64,000 nt of DNA from Hyphomicrobiales bacterium 4NK60-0047b (GCA_040367435.1 BAABWY010000001.1:1054001-1118000); one strand, 5' to 3'; numbered from the stretch's first letter, positions 33,669 through 43,321 are shown. The notes: generated from the sequence alone by a model not told the origin. A program made the numbers and translations.

Positions 33669-35036
33669 TCAGTCTTTTTCAATACTCGTATCAAGTGCGT
33701 CTCTGGGCCAGTCAAGCTTAACATAAGCACCAGCAACAGCCCCTTTAACCAAATCATGCTTCACATTACCAAAACGCATAACGGCTCCAGATCGCTCTAA
33801 CAATGTCTTGGAAATAAAAAAACCAAGTCCCATCCCACTTTGGTGGTCTTCAGCTTCACGCCGTGCAATCGAACGCGATGAAACGAACGGCTCACCTAAA
33901 ATTTTCATCATTTCCGGTGAAAATCCAGGCCCATCATCAACAATGCTCAGCTTTACCTTCGTCTCAGACCATTCAATAGTGATCACCACTCTTGTTTTAG
34001 TAAACTCAACTGCATTCTCAACAATATTGCCCAGAGCATAAATCATCCCTGGGTTTCGGTATAATAAAGGCTCCTTATCAAAAGGAGCCACAGTCCCCTC
34101 TTTCGGAGATTTTTTTACTAATATATTCGCTTTTAAAGCCTTTAATGGTTGCGCCACTTCCTCTATCACATCGCCGATTGAAGAACTCGCAACCAACATA
34201 TCCGTATCCATCCCCTCGTCAGTTAAAGATTGAAGAATTTCGCGGCACCGAACAGCTTGCCTGCGAATAAGTTTCACATCATCCTTAATATGGTTTTCAT
34301 CGGTCATCTCCCGCTCTAACTCTTTTGCCACAAGACAAATAGTTGAAAGCGGTGTCCCTAAACCATGCGCTGCTGCTGCTGCCAATCCATCAATCGCTGA
34401 CAATTTTTGTTCACGCGCCAAAGTCGCTTCCGTCGCTGCAAGCGCCGCTGACATAATCCGACTTTCATTCGCAATCCGCCACGCAAAAAAACCAATGAAT
34501 GCCATCGCACAAAGAAGTGAAATCCAGTTCCCCATTCTATAAGCCATAGGAAATTCCAATCCCCCGACAGTTTCCCAAGGAAGAGGTAGGTAAGCAAAGC
34601 TAATAATACTGGCTGAAATTAAAGCTAAAATAGAGAGAATAACTGTTGATTGTGTGCGCAAGGACGCCGCCGAAATAGCAATGGGAGCAACAAGAAGAGA
34701 CGCAAATGGATTTAAAATCCCACCTGTTAAATACAAAAGCACTGAGAGTTGAATAATATCAAACCCAAGCATCCACGTACCAAATTGGTTACCAATGACC
34801 TTAATATCATTCACCATGGCACTAAGGACAACATTAATACAAACAGAAAGACAAATAACAAAAATCGCTAGAGAAAGTGGGAACTCAAATCCCAACCAAT
34901 AAAACACAAGCAATACAGCTGCAAATTGCCCAACAATCGCAATCCAACGTAAGCGCACAATCGTTCTAAGTCGTAAATGCGATCGATTTATATAATCTCT
35001 CTGTTCCATATAAAGAGACATTAAGGAATTTGGCAC
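33669..35036 (-). CDS. actS: Redox sensor histidine kinase ActS/RegB/PrrB
   Basis: A membrane kinase of about 455 residues. Six transmembrane helices in the first 200 residues include the quinone-binding loop TGGILNPFASLLVAP. The phosphorylation box reads LAAAAAHGLGTPLSTI; in most RegB relatives I know it is HELGTPL, so the Glu after the His is Gly here. The Cys in AVRCREIL matches the redox-active Cys of RegB. The ATPase part has NIVENAVEF, VDDGPGFS and GMGLGFFISKTLLERSG. GTG 35036 has AAGG nine bases upstream; TTG 35045 and ATG 35021 are alternatives. senC is divergent. Confidence 0.93.
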   Translation of the reverse strand: MPNSLMSLYMEQRDYINRSHLRLRTIVRLRWIAIVGQFAAVLLVFYWLGFEFPLSLAIFVICLSVCINVVLSAMVNDIKVIGNQFGTWMLGFDIIQLSVLLYLTGGILNPFASLLVAPIAISAASLRTQSTVILSILALISASIISFAYLPLPWETVGGLEFPMAYRMGNWISLLCAMAFIGFFAWRIANESRIMSAALAATEATLAREQKLSAIDGLAAAAAHGLGTPLSTICLVAKELEREMTDENHIKDDVKLIRRQAVRCREILQSLTDEGMDTDMLVASSSIGDVIEEVAQPLKALKANILVKKSPKEGTVAPFDKEPLLYRNPGMIYALGNIVENAVEFTKTRVVITIEWSETKVKLSIVDDGPGFSPEMMKILGEPFVSSRSIARREAEDHQSGMGLGFFISKTLLERSGAVMRFGNVKHDLVKGAVAGAYVKLDWPRDALDTSIEKD

Positions 35037-35290
35037 AACTGACAACCTTAATCATAAAATAAAGATAACCCATCTTAATCATGCCTTTTAAAAGTCGATA
35101 TCACACTACAATTCAGTGCTAAATATCGTCACACCAATTTGATCACATTTATCATCAGAAATACTTGACCTTTTAACCATTGCCCGCTTAATGTCCGAGA
35201 ACCTAAAATGGTCAAACAAATATGTTCCTAATGAAACTCATAAAGAGAAAATCATTCAGGAACACAAAAGAGAAACTCAGGTGAAATACC

Positions 35291-35914
35291 ATGCGCCTCA
35301 ATCAACTATTCGTCATTCTTTGTTGCTTCTGTTTTGGAGCACTTGTTGCCATCTGGCTTTATGCACTAGAGCATCAACAACCAAAAACTCAGATCGAAAG
35401 CAGCAGTAAAGCGCTGATTGGCGGCCCCTTCAATTTAGTTGATCACAAAGGCGCACCCAAAACAGATAAAGATTTTAAAGGCAAATATATGCTGATCTAT
35501 TTCGGCTATAGTTTCTGCCCAGACATCTGCCCGACAGATTTACAAAAAATGGCCAACGCTATCGATATGGCCAAGCCAAAGAGTAAAAAAGTCCAACCGA
35601 TTTTTATCACCATTGACCCTGAGCGTGACACACCGAAACAATTGGCCAGTTACGTCTCAAATTTTCATCCTCGCTTAACCGGCCTAACTGGCTCAGTTGA
35701 AGAAATTACAAAAGCTAAAAAAGCTTACAAAGTTTATGGCGTAAAAGTTGATGAAAATGGCAAGCCATCCAAAAACATCAAAGGCACAGATTATTTAATG
35801 GACCACTCACCCCAAACATTTTTGGTGGGACCTGATGGAAAGTTTATTCGATATTTTAGATTTAATAATACAGCAAAAGACATGGCTATCGCGATCAACA
35901 AACACGTAAAATAG
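35291..35914 (+). CDS. senC: SCO1/SenC copper-dependent assembly factor
   Basis: A 207-residue membrane-anchored thioredoxin-fold protein. One N-terminal helix (LFVILCCFCFGALVAIWLYA) is followed by FKGKYMLIYFGYSFCPDICPTDL with the CxxxC copper site, ITIDPERDTP, and the conserved His in YLMDHSPQTFLV. It helps build the CuA centre of cytochrome c oxidase with PCuAC proteins; one of those is at 15672. Placement next to the redox kinase gene is the classic regB-senC-regA arrangement, here with actS and senC divergent. CAGGTG gives a modest ribosome-binding site. Confidence 0.94.
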   Translation: MRLNQLFVILCCFCFGALVAIWLYALEHQQPKTQIESSSKALIGGPFNLVDHKGAPKTDKDFKGKYMLIYFGYSFCPDICPTDLQKMANAIDMAKPKSKKVQPIFITIDPERDTPKQLASYVSNFHPRLTGLTGSVEEITKAKKAYKVYGVKVDENGKPSKNIKGTDYLMDHSPQTFLVGPDGKFIRYFRFNNTAKDMAIAINKHVK

Positions 35915-36149
35915 AATAAAAATCAACCACACACTCACTTAACTCACAAGGCCTAATAATTGCGTTTTTCTGTGAGTTGATTTTAAAAAAATAAAATTAG
36001 TACTTTAAAAATTAACCAACAAATATCATGCTAGAATTTAATGATTCGGCTGTAACAAAATCAACGTCGCGGCATTACAAATAAAATCATCTATCCAGTC
36101 TTAAAAAATAATAACAACAATCAATTTCAATTTAAGAAGAGGCAATTCC

Positions 36150-36986
36150 ATGCGGTGGGCAGCACGCCTTAATATCAGTAAAAAGAGTATGCTCCAGCAT
36201 GGAGAAGAAATTGCTTTAGAAAATTGCGACATCCCAATTAAATTTCGTCGGCACCCAAAAGCACGCCGCTTAACTCTGCGCGTCAGCTCAACGGACCGAT
36301 CCGCGATTGTAACCGTTCCTCCTTATTGCTCTGATAAAGAAACAATCTCTTTTCTGGAAAACCATCGTAACTGGTTATTCGAACAATTTGAAAAGCTTCC
36401 TGAAGCAGCTCCCTTCAAGCATGAAAGCATCATGCCACTAAGAGGCGTTGACCATAAGCTCATTTTTGCAGGACAATCCCGCGGTAAAGGCGTCATCTGG
36501 ATTGAAAACGACAAAGCAGACCAAGACAAAAAAGTCGAAGCTTTAACTGAGAGTTGTGAAACCCAAACACCTCAAACTGAAACGAACTCACTTCCAGAAA
36601 TTCATATAAACGGTACAGAACATTTTGCACCTCGCCGCTTAACAAGATGGCTGATCGATCAAGCAAGAAAAGACCTACAAGAACGCTCAAAATGGCATAG
36701 TGAAAATCTAGGTCTCTCTTACAACAAAATCATGATCAAGGATCAACGTAGCCGCTGGGGCTCCTGCTCTTCGCGCGGTATTTTATCTTATTCATGGCGG
36801 TTAATTTTAGCCCCATCAGATGTCTTAGACTATGTTGCGGCTCATGAAGTGGCTCACCTTGCTGAAATGAACCACGGACCAAATTTCTGGGCTCTGGTTG
36901 AACAAACCTTACCTACCTACAAAACAGCAAAATCCTGGCTAAGCGACAACGGCTCAGACCTCCACCGCTACGGTGCCAAAAGCTAG
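36150..36986 (+). CDS. YgjP/WLM-type zinc metalloprotein (DUF45)
   Basis: A 278-residue protein of the YgjP family. The N-terminal part has the signature PIKFRRHPKARRLTLRVS, a middle insert that is charged and poorly conserved (DKADQDKKVEALTESCETQT), and the C-terminal metallopeptidase core DQRSRWGSCSSRGILSYSWRLILAP, then YVAAHEVAHLAEMNHGPNFW, the HExxH zinc site with a downstream His. In many genomes it sits in a restriction or housekeeping context; the substrate is unknown. AGAGG precedes the ATG. Confidence 0.88.
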   Translation: MRWAARLNISKKSMLQHGEEIALENCDIPIKFRRHPKARRLTLRVSSTDRSAIVTVPPYCSDKETISFLENHRNWLFEQFEKLPEAAPFKHESIMPLRGVDHKLIFAGQSRGKGVIWIENDKADQDKKVEALTESCETQTPQTETNSLPEIHINGTEHFAPRRLTRWLIDQARKDLQERSKWHSENLGLSYNKIMIKDQRSRWGSCSSRGILSYSWRLILAPSDVLDYVAAHEVAHLAEMNHGPNFWALVEQTLPTYKTAKSWLSDNGSDLHRYGAKS

Positions 36987-37005
36987 GTCCAAAATCCTAA
37001 TTTAT

Positions 37006-37085
37006 ACAAAGAAGAAGTAACGCCACTTCAGCGTCAAGACTTGGCAGTTAAGCGGATGCTTTGTGGGCATCTGAGAAGCGCCAGA
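37006..37085 (+). repeat. Degenerate multi-hairpin element R8 fused with a short hairpin repeat
   Basis: ACAAAGAAGAAGTAACGCC-actt-CAGCGTCAAGACTTGGCAG resembles the 5' half of the element (CGAAGAAGGAGTGATGCC ... GGCATCAGGACATGG). The 3' half is replaced by a GGATGC/GCATCT hairpin repeat (37053-37072). The same element-plus-hairpin chimera occurs in R4. It lies 16 bases from the glyS stop on the other strand. Confidence 0.6.
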
Positions 37086-37101
37086 AAAAATTTTTCTCCC
37101 C

Positions 37102-39150
37102 CTACCCTTCAATTTTCCCAAACCGAGCAATCCCAAGTGCCGCATCACGAATTGACGCAAGCAAGGCAAGGCGATTTAAACGAATTTCAGACGTTTCATC
37201 ATTCACAATCACATCATCAAAGAACGCATCAACAGGACGGCGCAATTTGGCAAGTTCGCCCATCGCGCCCTCAAAGTCTTCCGCCTCAATGAATAAAGTC
37301 ACTTGACTAGAGACAGCACCAACAGCCTTTTGCAAAGCTTTTTCTTGCGCCATTTTTAAAAGCGCCTCATCCACATCACTGGCATATTTTGTTTTGTCTT
37401 TTTTCTCTTCAATACGCAGAATGTTCTCAGCCCGCTTAATCCCGGCCAACAAATTAACCCCATCATCTGTTGCCAAAAACGCTGACAAAGCCTCAACACG
37501 CTTTACAATCATCAACAGATCGTCCTGACCACCAAGTGAGAAAACAGCATCTATCAGATCATGTCGCGCACCTTGTTCACGCAAATAAACTTTCAAACGA
37601 TCCGCAAAGAAAGAAAGAAGATCGTCAAGCAATTTCGGGTCATTAGAAAACTCAGACCGAGCTGACTGAAACACATCCTTTAAAGGTAGCCTTAGGTTGT
37701 TCTCAAGAACAATACGAATGACACCAAGCGCAGCCCGGCGCAATGCAAACGGATCTTTTGATCCAGTTGGCTTTTCATCAATCGCCCAAAAGCCAGTGAG
37801 AATATCGATTTTCTCGGCCAAAGCCACAGCCATAGAAACCGGCCCTGTTGGCACTGCATCTGTTGGTCCTTGCGGTTTGTAATGCTCTTCAATAGCAGCT
37901 GCGATGCTCGCATCTTTGCCCTCAGCCAAAGCCAAGTACCGCCCAGCAATCCCTTGCATATCTGGTGCTTCATAAACGGTCTCCGAAACCAAATCAGCTT
38001 TCACATACCTAGCTGCCTCTTTAGAGAGAGCCTCATCAGCCCCGATTTGTTTCGCAATCAGACCACTTAAATCCTCAAGTCGCTTCACCCGCTCACCAAC
38101 TGTGCCAAGCTTTGCGTGAAACACAATCTCGTCCAATTTCGGCAACAATTCATCAAGCGGCCGCGCTAAATCATTATCCCAAAAGAATTTCGCATCAGAA
38201 AGGCGCGCCCGGATAACCCGTTCATTACCGGCGATGATCTGCTTGCCATCATCTTTAGTCTCCAAGTTCGAGACCAGAATGAATTTATTCGCCAGGTTCT
38301 TCCCCTTGCGAACTGAAAAACATTTTTGATGACTTTTTAAAGTGCTGATAAGGACTTCACTTGGCACATCGAGAAACTCTTTATCAAAAGCTCCCATCAT
38401 CACTACCGGCCACTCAACAAGCCCTGCCGCTTCAGCAAGTAATCCAGCATCCTCAACCAAAGTCAGCTTTTCAGTCTTCGCCAAGGCTTTCGCATCTTTC
38501 AAAATAAGTTCAGCGCGCTTTGCCCCATCCAAAATGACCTTATGCTCTTCAAGTTTTTGTCTATAGTCAGCAAAATCATTTACAGAAAATTGTTCCGCCC
38601 CTAGAAAACGATGGCCTGTCGTCACATTGTCAGCCGCCACATCATCAACAATGAATTTCAATGGCTTACCACCCAAAACACAAAGGATAGAATGGAGTGG
38701 ACGCACCCAGCGCAACCGACTAGAACCCCAGCGCATAGATTTTGGCCAAGGAAAGTTGCGAACAACATTCATAACCACTTCTGAAATAATATGTTCTGCT
38801 GTTCGCCCCTCACGATCAATCACAGCCACATAAAACTGGCCTTTCTTATCATCATGAATTTCGCATTCTTCAAGTGTTAAGCCCGTGCTGCGCAAAAAAC
38901 CTTCCAAAGCTTTTTCAGGTGCATCAACCCGCGGTCCCTTACGCTCTTCACGAACATCAGAAGATTTCTCAGGAATACCATCAACAATCAAGCAAAGACG
39001 GCGCGGTGTTTCATAATGAGTAATATCACTAAAATCCAAACCCGCTTCTTTTAGCCCCTGCGTCACCAATCGAGCTAAATCCTCGCCTGCCTTTTTTTGC
39101 ATGCGGGAGGGAATTTCTTCAGAAAATAGTTCAAGTAATAGTTCAGACAT
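37102..39150 (-). CDS. glyS: Glycyl-tRNA synthetase beta subunit
   Basis: A 682-residue subunit that carries the tRNA-binding and anticodon domains of the alpha2beta2 glycyl-tRNA synthetase. Motifs include LLELFSEEIPSRMQKKA at the start, YETPRRLCLIVDGI, KGPRVDAPEKALEGFLRSTG, FPWPKSMRWG, WVRPLHSILCVLGG and DLVSETVYEAPDMQGIAGRYLALAEG in the HD-like part, with a C-terminal anticodon domain (DVDEALLKMAQEKAL, RRPVDAFFDDVIVND). glyQ lies upstream on the same strand with one small membrane-protein gene between, so the three are probably one operon. Confidence 0.96.
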   Translation of the reverse strand: MSELLLELFSEEIPSRMQKKAGEDLARLVTQGLKEAGLDFSDITHYETPRRLCLIVDGIPEKSSDVREERKGPRVDAPEKALEGFLRSTGLTLEECEIHDDKKGQFYVAVIDREGRTAEHIISEVVMNVVRNFPWPKSMRWGSSRLRWVRPLHSILCVLGGKPLKFIVDDVAADNVTTGHRFLGAEQFSVNDFADYRQKLEEHKVILDGAKRAELILKDAKALAKTEKLTLVEDAGLLAEAAGLVEWPVVMMGAFDKEFLDVPSEVLISTLKSHQKCFSVRKGKNLANKFILVSNLETKDDGKQIIAGNERVIRARLSDAKFFWDNDLARPLDELLPKLDEIVFHAKLGTVGERVKRLEDLSGLIAKQIGADEALSKEAARYVKADLVSETVYEAPDMQGIAGRYLALAEGKDASIAAAIEEHYKPQGPTDAVPTGPVSMAVALAEKIDILTGFWAIDEKPTGSKDPFALRRAALGVIRIVLENNLRLPLKDVFQSARSEFSNDPKLLDDLLSFFADRLKVYLREQGARHDLIDAVFSLGGQDDLLMIVKRVEALSAFLATDDGVNLLAGIKRAENILRIEEKKDKTKYASDVDEALLKMAQEKALQKAVGAVSSQVTLFIEAEDFEGAMGELAKLRRPVDAFFDDVIVNDETSEIRLNRLALLASIRDAALGIARFGKIEG

Positions 39151-39212
39151 AAGCCATCCAGAATAAATTAAGTCAGTTCAAAAGAAGAAGGAGGTTTTTA
39201 AATTTACACCCA

Positions 39213-39566
39213 TTAAAATAGAGATTTTAAAACGGCCATTAAATTATCAAATCCAAAATAAAATGAGAGCGGCGCAAGCAAAAACACTGTCACCAATAAA
39301 AGCATCCCCAAAAGAGGCCAAACAGTCTCAACAATCCAGCCAAGCAAAAAAGTAAAAGCCGCGAGAAGAAATGCAAATAAAAGTCCTAGAGGAATGACCA
39401 CCCCGAGATGGGCACTGGCTACAGGTCCATCAGCTGGACCATATAAATAAAGGCTGCCAACAATGAAAAGTCCAATCAAACCACCTAGCAAAGTGCAAAT
39501 TCCAGAAAACACACCAGGTTCCGGAATTTCATCTAGCACACCACCATGTTCTAAATCATCACTCAT
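39213..39566 (-). CDS. Small membrane protein between glyQ and glyS
   Basis: A 117-residue protein with an acidic N-terminus (DDLEHGGVLDEIPEPG) and about four hydrophobic helices, for example CTLLGGLIGLFIVGSLYLYG and GMLLLVTVFLLAPLSFYFGF. I do not recognise a named family. Alphaproteobacterial glyQ and glyS are often separated by one small membrane-protein gene, so the position is conserved while the role is unclear. It is 62 bases upstream of glyS and 84 bases downstream of glyQ. Confidence 0.75.
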   Translation of the reverse strand: MSDDLEHGGVLDEIPEPGVFSGICTLLGGLIGLFIVGSLYLYGPADGPVASAHLGVVIPLGLLFAFLLAAFTFLLGWIVETVWPLLGMLLLVTVFLLAPLSFYFGFDNLMAVLKSLF

Positions 39567-39650
39567 ATTAGATCTCTTTTTCTTTGTTTAACGTTCTTTA
39601 AATGCACTAAGTCCATCAAGCATAAGCGGGAGAATAAAAGTTTATTCTGC

Positions 39651-40604
39651 CTACTCAGCCTCAACGGGTTGAGCTCCACCAGCTACTGTCTCCAGCCAAG
39701 CCGTGCAGCAAGCTTTCGACAAATCTCTTACTTGTAAAATATACGATTGCCGCTCGGTCACAGAAATAACACCGCGGGCATCCAGCAAATTGAATAAATG
39801 ACTGGCCTTAATACATTGATCATAAGCCGGCAAGACACACCCATGCCCCCCATGAGCCCCAGTCCCCTTACCCTGCTCAAGTAGAGCATTACACTCCGCT
39901 GCCGCATCTTTAAAATGCTGGAACAATTTATCAGTGTTGGCATATTCAAAATTATGACGGGAATATTCTTGCTCAGCTTGCAAAAACACATCGCCATAGT
40001 TGACACGATTATCACCTTCGCCGCCATTAAAGTTCAGCTCATAAACATTATCAACGCCCTGACAATACATTGCCAAACGCTCTAAACCATAAGTAAGTTC
40101 ACCCATAACCGGTGAGCAATCAAAACCGCCAACTTGCTGAAAATAAGTAAATTGGGAAACTTCCATGCCATCACACCAAACTTCCCAACCAAGACCCCAG
40201 GCACCAAGTGTCGGGCTCTCCCAATCATCTTCGACAAAACGAATGTCATGAGAGGACATATCAATGCCAATAGCCTCTAAGCTCTTTAAATAAAGATCTT
40301 GAATGTTTGGCGGCGATGGCTTTAACACAGCTTGAAATTGATAATAATGTTGCAAGCGGTTCGGGTTTTCACCATATCGCCCGTCTGTTGGGCGCCGTGA
40401 AGGCTGAACATAAGCTGCATTCCAGGGCTTAGGACCAAGGGCACGCAAAACAGTCGCTGGGTGAAATGTCCCAGCGCCAACCTCAACATCATAGGGCTGT
40501 AAAATCACACACCCTTGCTCAGCCCAGTAAAGCTGTAATGTTAAAATCAAATCCTGAAAAGATTTTGTCGGTTGCAAAACGCGATCATTCATATTCAAAG
40601 CCAT
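39651..40604 (-). CDS. glyQ: Glycyl-tRNA synthetase alpha subunit
   Basis: A 317-residue class II synthetase subunit that activates glycine. The recognisable stretches are [81 protein letters not shown]-type motif, [23 protein letters not shown]-like motif two region, [13 protein letters not shown] and [14 protein letters not shown] at the end. Glycine attachment needs GlyS, encoded downstream. AGG lies five bases upstream of ATG 40604. Confidence 0.97.
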   Translation of the reverse strand: MALNMNDRVLQPTKSFQDLILTLQLYWAEQGCVILQPYDVEVGAGTFHPATVLRALGPKPWNAAYVQPSRRPTDGRYGENPNRLQHYYQFQAVLKPSPPNIQDLYLKSLEAIGIDMSSHDIRFVEDDWESPTLGAWGLGWEVWCDGMEVSQFTYFQQVGGFDCSPVMGELTYGLERLAMYCQGVDNVYELNFNGGEGDNRVNYGDVFLQAEQEYSRHNFEYANTDKLFQHFKDAAAECNALLEQGKGTGAHGGHGCVLPAYDQCIKASHLFNLLDARGVISVTERQSYILQVRDLSKACCTAWLETVAGGAQPVEAE

Positions 40605-40929
40605 TAAAACCTATCGTCCCAGATAAAAAATCATTCATTCATCAAAAGGTTTTAACCGAACAAAGTTGGATAAGCTACTAAGATTTTAGCCTTAAACCTC
40701 AATCCACAATCAAATAAAACAACCAAACTGTTGCTCATTTGCTATTGGCCTTGGTCATCAACCTCCCTATTCTGCATTAACTATGATTAAAATGAAAAGT
40801 TAGCGTGAGATTTTTTTCAATGCACCACTCAATAAGATGGAAATAAAGAAAACAAAAACAATGCGTTAAAAAGTAGACGCGCCAGCTTTCGTAATAGAAA
40901 ATTGTTAAGTATAGTCGGGAATGTGAGTT
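40605..40929. other. 325-base divergent gap between glyQ and the GH19-like gene
   Basis: Must hold both promoters. I see AT-rich sequence without a convincing -35/-10 pair, repeat or dyad. Confidence 0.35.
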
Positions 40930-42600
40930 ATGTTATCTGGGTTTTTCAAAAATTATCACGTCCAATGCTTCACAGCCTTGCCTTCAAAATGGAGGGCCTC
41001 CCCGTTAAACGGCATAAAATCAGACAAGAAAAAATCAATTCAGTTGCTTAAACGGACCGCTCTCTTTTCTCTTTTTTATCTCGCGTTTACCCTTTTAAGT
41101 TCATTTGAACTAGGGCTCGCCCCCTCAACAGCACACGCTCAAACCAATAAACCTGTCCAAAAATCAGTCATCATTGACCGAGCTTATTTTTTCAAACAAT
41201 TTCGCAAACGCTTCTATCCCATTAAAGAAAAAGAGAAATACCTGATTGATCGCTATGAGCGCCTCTTTAATTATTGGGATAGCAAACCACAACTAACCGA
41301 TCTGCGCTGGCTCGCTTATGTTCTCGCAACCACCTATCACGAAACTGGCCGCAGCATCAAAGCGGTTAGAGAATGTTTTGGTAAAACAGATCAAGCATCA
41401 ATCAATTGCGTAACAAGGCTCTATCGTCGTGGCCGCATTAAGAGAAATTACGCCGCGATTGATAAGAAAACGGGTAAATCCTATTTTGGACGTGGTCATG
41501 TCCAACTCACCTGGGCTTTCAATTACAAACGTATGGGCAAAGAACTTGGCATGAAAGACAAGGTCTACGTCAACCCAGACCTAGCCCTTCATCCCGATAC
41601 ATCCGTTGCCATCATGTCAGAGGGCATGATCAAAGGCCTCTTTACTGGCAAACGTTTATCTCAATATTTTAACGCTCGCACAACCAACTGGGGCGGTGCC
41701 CGTCGCATCATTAACGGGATGGATAAATACAAACTCATCGGCGGATACGGCCGAAAATTCCACGCAACACTGCGTGTAATACCAGGCAAACCCAAAACCG
41801 ATGGGTCTACAGAGGATCCGAAAGTCGCAACATGTGACGGGGAAACCATCCCACAAAGTTGCTTGAACAAACTAAAAAGTGAGCTTGCTCTTCTAAACGG
41901 CAAATATGAAGATCAAAACAAAATCTATCTTGCCAATCTCTCTGATAATAAACTCCTGGCAGACAAGGTAAGAAATTTAACTTTAGAGCTCGAAACGTTA
42001 AAATCAGATGCACCAGATATTACAGCCGAACTCGCCAGTCTTAAAAACGCGCATCAAGATTTAGAAAACCGCTACAAAGACATCCAAAAACAAAACAAAT
42101 CCAACGAAGACGAAAAATTCCGCTTATCAGAACTGAATAGCAAATTACAAACCAAGCTGGATGATGCCATCGCAACAGGCTCAACCGGAACTGATGGCAG
42201 TCTCTTAAAAACCAGGCTCGAAGAAGTTGAGAACAAACAAAAGGAATTAGAAGCCAAACTAGCAGCTGTCTCAGAAAATCAGCAAAGATTGGCCAAACTT
42301 TCAGATAATCTCAGCAAAAAGCAAACCTTGCTACAAGACAAAGAACAAGACATTGAAATCTCCAGATCAGCGCTTCAAACAAGAGAAAAACATCTACTTG
42401 AAGATCAAGATGCAATTGAAAAAGAAGAAAATCGCTTAACTGAGGCAAACCTGGATCTCAATCACAAAGAAGCGCGGCTAAAACAATATGAAAAAGATCT
42501 AACCGCAGAAAAAGCAAAACTTGAAGAATATTATTCCAAAAGCTGGTTTTCGCGGGCATGGGATAAAACCTCATCAATGTGGAGCGATGAAGAAAAATAG
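40930..42600 (+). CDS. GH19 chitinase/lysozyme-like protein with a long coiled-coil tail
   Basis: A 556-residue exported protein. A hydrophobic segment (TALFSLFYLAFTLLSSFEL) follows a ~37-residue basic leader, so it may be a signal anchor. Residues about 80-280 carry GH19-like motifs: WLAYVLATTYHETGRSI with the catalytic Glu, SYFGRGHVQLTWAFNYKRMG and GARRIINGMDK. These resemble phage-type endolysin or chitinase domains acting on peptidoglycan or chitin. Residues 300-540 form a heptad-rich coiled coil (LNSKLQTKLDD, LEEVENKQKELEAKLAAV). The two genes after it also encode exported proteins. A cell-wall role is inferred. Confidence 0.82.
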   Translation: MLSGFFKNYHVQCFTALPSKWRASPLNGIKSDKKKSIQLLKRTALFSLFYLAFTLLSSFELGLAPSTAHAQTNKPVQKSVIIDRAYFFKQFRKRFYPIKEKEKYLIDRYERLFNYWDSKPQLTDLRWLAYVLATTYHETGRSIKAVRECFGKTDQASINCVTRLYRRGRIKRNYAAIDKKTGKSYFGRGHVQLTWAFNYKRMGKELGMKDKVYVNPDLALHPDTSVAIMSEGMIKGLFTGKRLSQYFNARTTNWGGARRIINGMDKYKLIGGYGRKFHATLRVIPGKPKTDGSTEDPKVATCDGETIPQSCLNKLKSELALLNGKYEDQNKIYLANLSDNKLLADKVRNLTLELETLKSDAPDITAELASLKNAHQDLENRYKDIQKQNKSNEDEKFRLSELNSKLQTKLDDAIATGSTGTDGSLLKTRLEEVENKQKELEAKLAAVSENQQRLAKLSDNLSKKQTLLQDKEQDIEISRSALQTREKHLLEDQDAIEKEENRLTEANLDLNHKEARLKQYEKDLTAEKAKLEEYYSKSWFSRAWDKTSSMWSDEEK

Positions 42601-42664
42601 ATGACGACAAATAAGCGAATAAAATTAAGAGTTAAAAGAGATATAAGCCAACGAGGTGCCTAAA

Positions 42665-43267
42665 ATGAAACGTCTAGTATTGAAGTCTTTTAAATCAAAT
42701 AAGCTAATAAAAAACCTAGCAACATCTCTAACAGCAGGACTTCTATTCGTTCTGTCTCAAAGTCCAGCCTTTGCTGATAGAAATTTCAGCAAGTTTGACA
42801 TCGTCCTGAACAAATCAAGCGGTGCCGTCAATGTTGAAGGTTTAAAGACCAAAAACTACCTACAAGAACTGGCCAAAACCCGCTTTGTTTATCTTGACTT
42901 AAAAGTCCTTCTTGATGGCACAGATGAAGACGCCGTTCTTCAATCAACAGAAGAAGCTGACCGCCGCACAGCGGTTGATTGCCAAAAGGGACGCTTCGGC
43001 CCGTTACCAATGGTTGAAGGCATGGAATATTTCCTAGCCACTTCTTATGAAGGCAAACGCGTCACAGCAACCTTCTACCCTGGCACAAGAGCCCAGCACA
43101 CATTCAACGACGTAGCCTGTACATTCGACATCCGCATTAAAAAACGCGCTGTCTTCCACCTCAGAGGCTTTTTCGCTGTTGTTTCAAACACCTATGAAGA
43201 AGGCGTTGCCTTCCAACTCCGCCCAGTAGCCCCAACAGGCAAAGAAGTCGCAAAGGTTTTAAAATAA
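42665..43267 (+). CDS. Predicted secreted protein downstream of the GH19-like gene
   Basis: A 200-residue protein with a signal peptide (LATSLTAGLLFVLSQSPAFA) and a globular part with FDIVLNKSSGAVNVEGLKTKNYLQELAKTRFVYLDLKVLLDG and FHLRGFFAVVSN. Two Cys (in VDCQKG and VACTFD) may pair. No family recognised. The start is decided by GAGG at 42653-42656, eight bases from ATG 42665; the in-frame GTG at 42656 overlaps it. It lies 64 bases after the GH19-like gene and is probably co-transcribed. A perfect 15-bp hairpin follows. Confidence 0.72.
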   Translation: MKRLVLKSFKSNKLIKNLATSLTAGLLFVLSQSPAFADRNFSKFDIVLNKSSGAVNVEGLKTKNYLQELAKTRFVYLDLKVLLDGTDEDAVLQSTEEADRRTAVDCQKGRFGPLPMVEGMEYFLATSYEGKRVTATFYPGTRAQHTFNDVACTFDIRIKKRAVFHLRGFFAVVSNTYEEGVAFQLRPVAPTGKEVAKVLK

Positions 43268-43280
43268 TACGAACCATGAC

Positions 43281-43321
43281 CTATAGCAAAGGTACCTATC
43301 GAATAAGTACCTTTGCTATAG
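43281..43321. repeat. Perfect 15-bp inverted repeat without a T-tract
   Basis: CTATAGCAAAGGTAC at 43281-43295 and its exact reverse complement at 43307-43321, loop of 11 bases. It starts 14 bases after the stop of the secreted protein. Neither side has a run of T, so it is not a classical terminator. It may protect the mRNA 3' end, or be a binding or recombination site. Confidence 0.75.

Noticed and set aside
40930-42600. Prophage origin of the GH19-like protein
   Set aside because: Endolysin-like domain, but no other phage genes, integrase or attachment site nearby.
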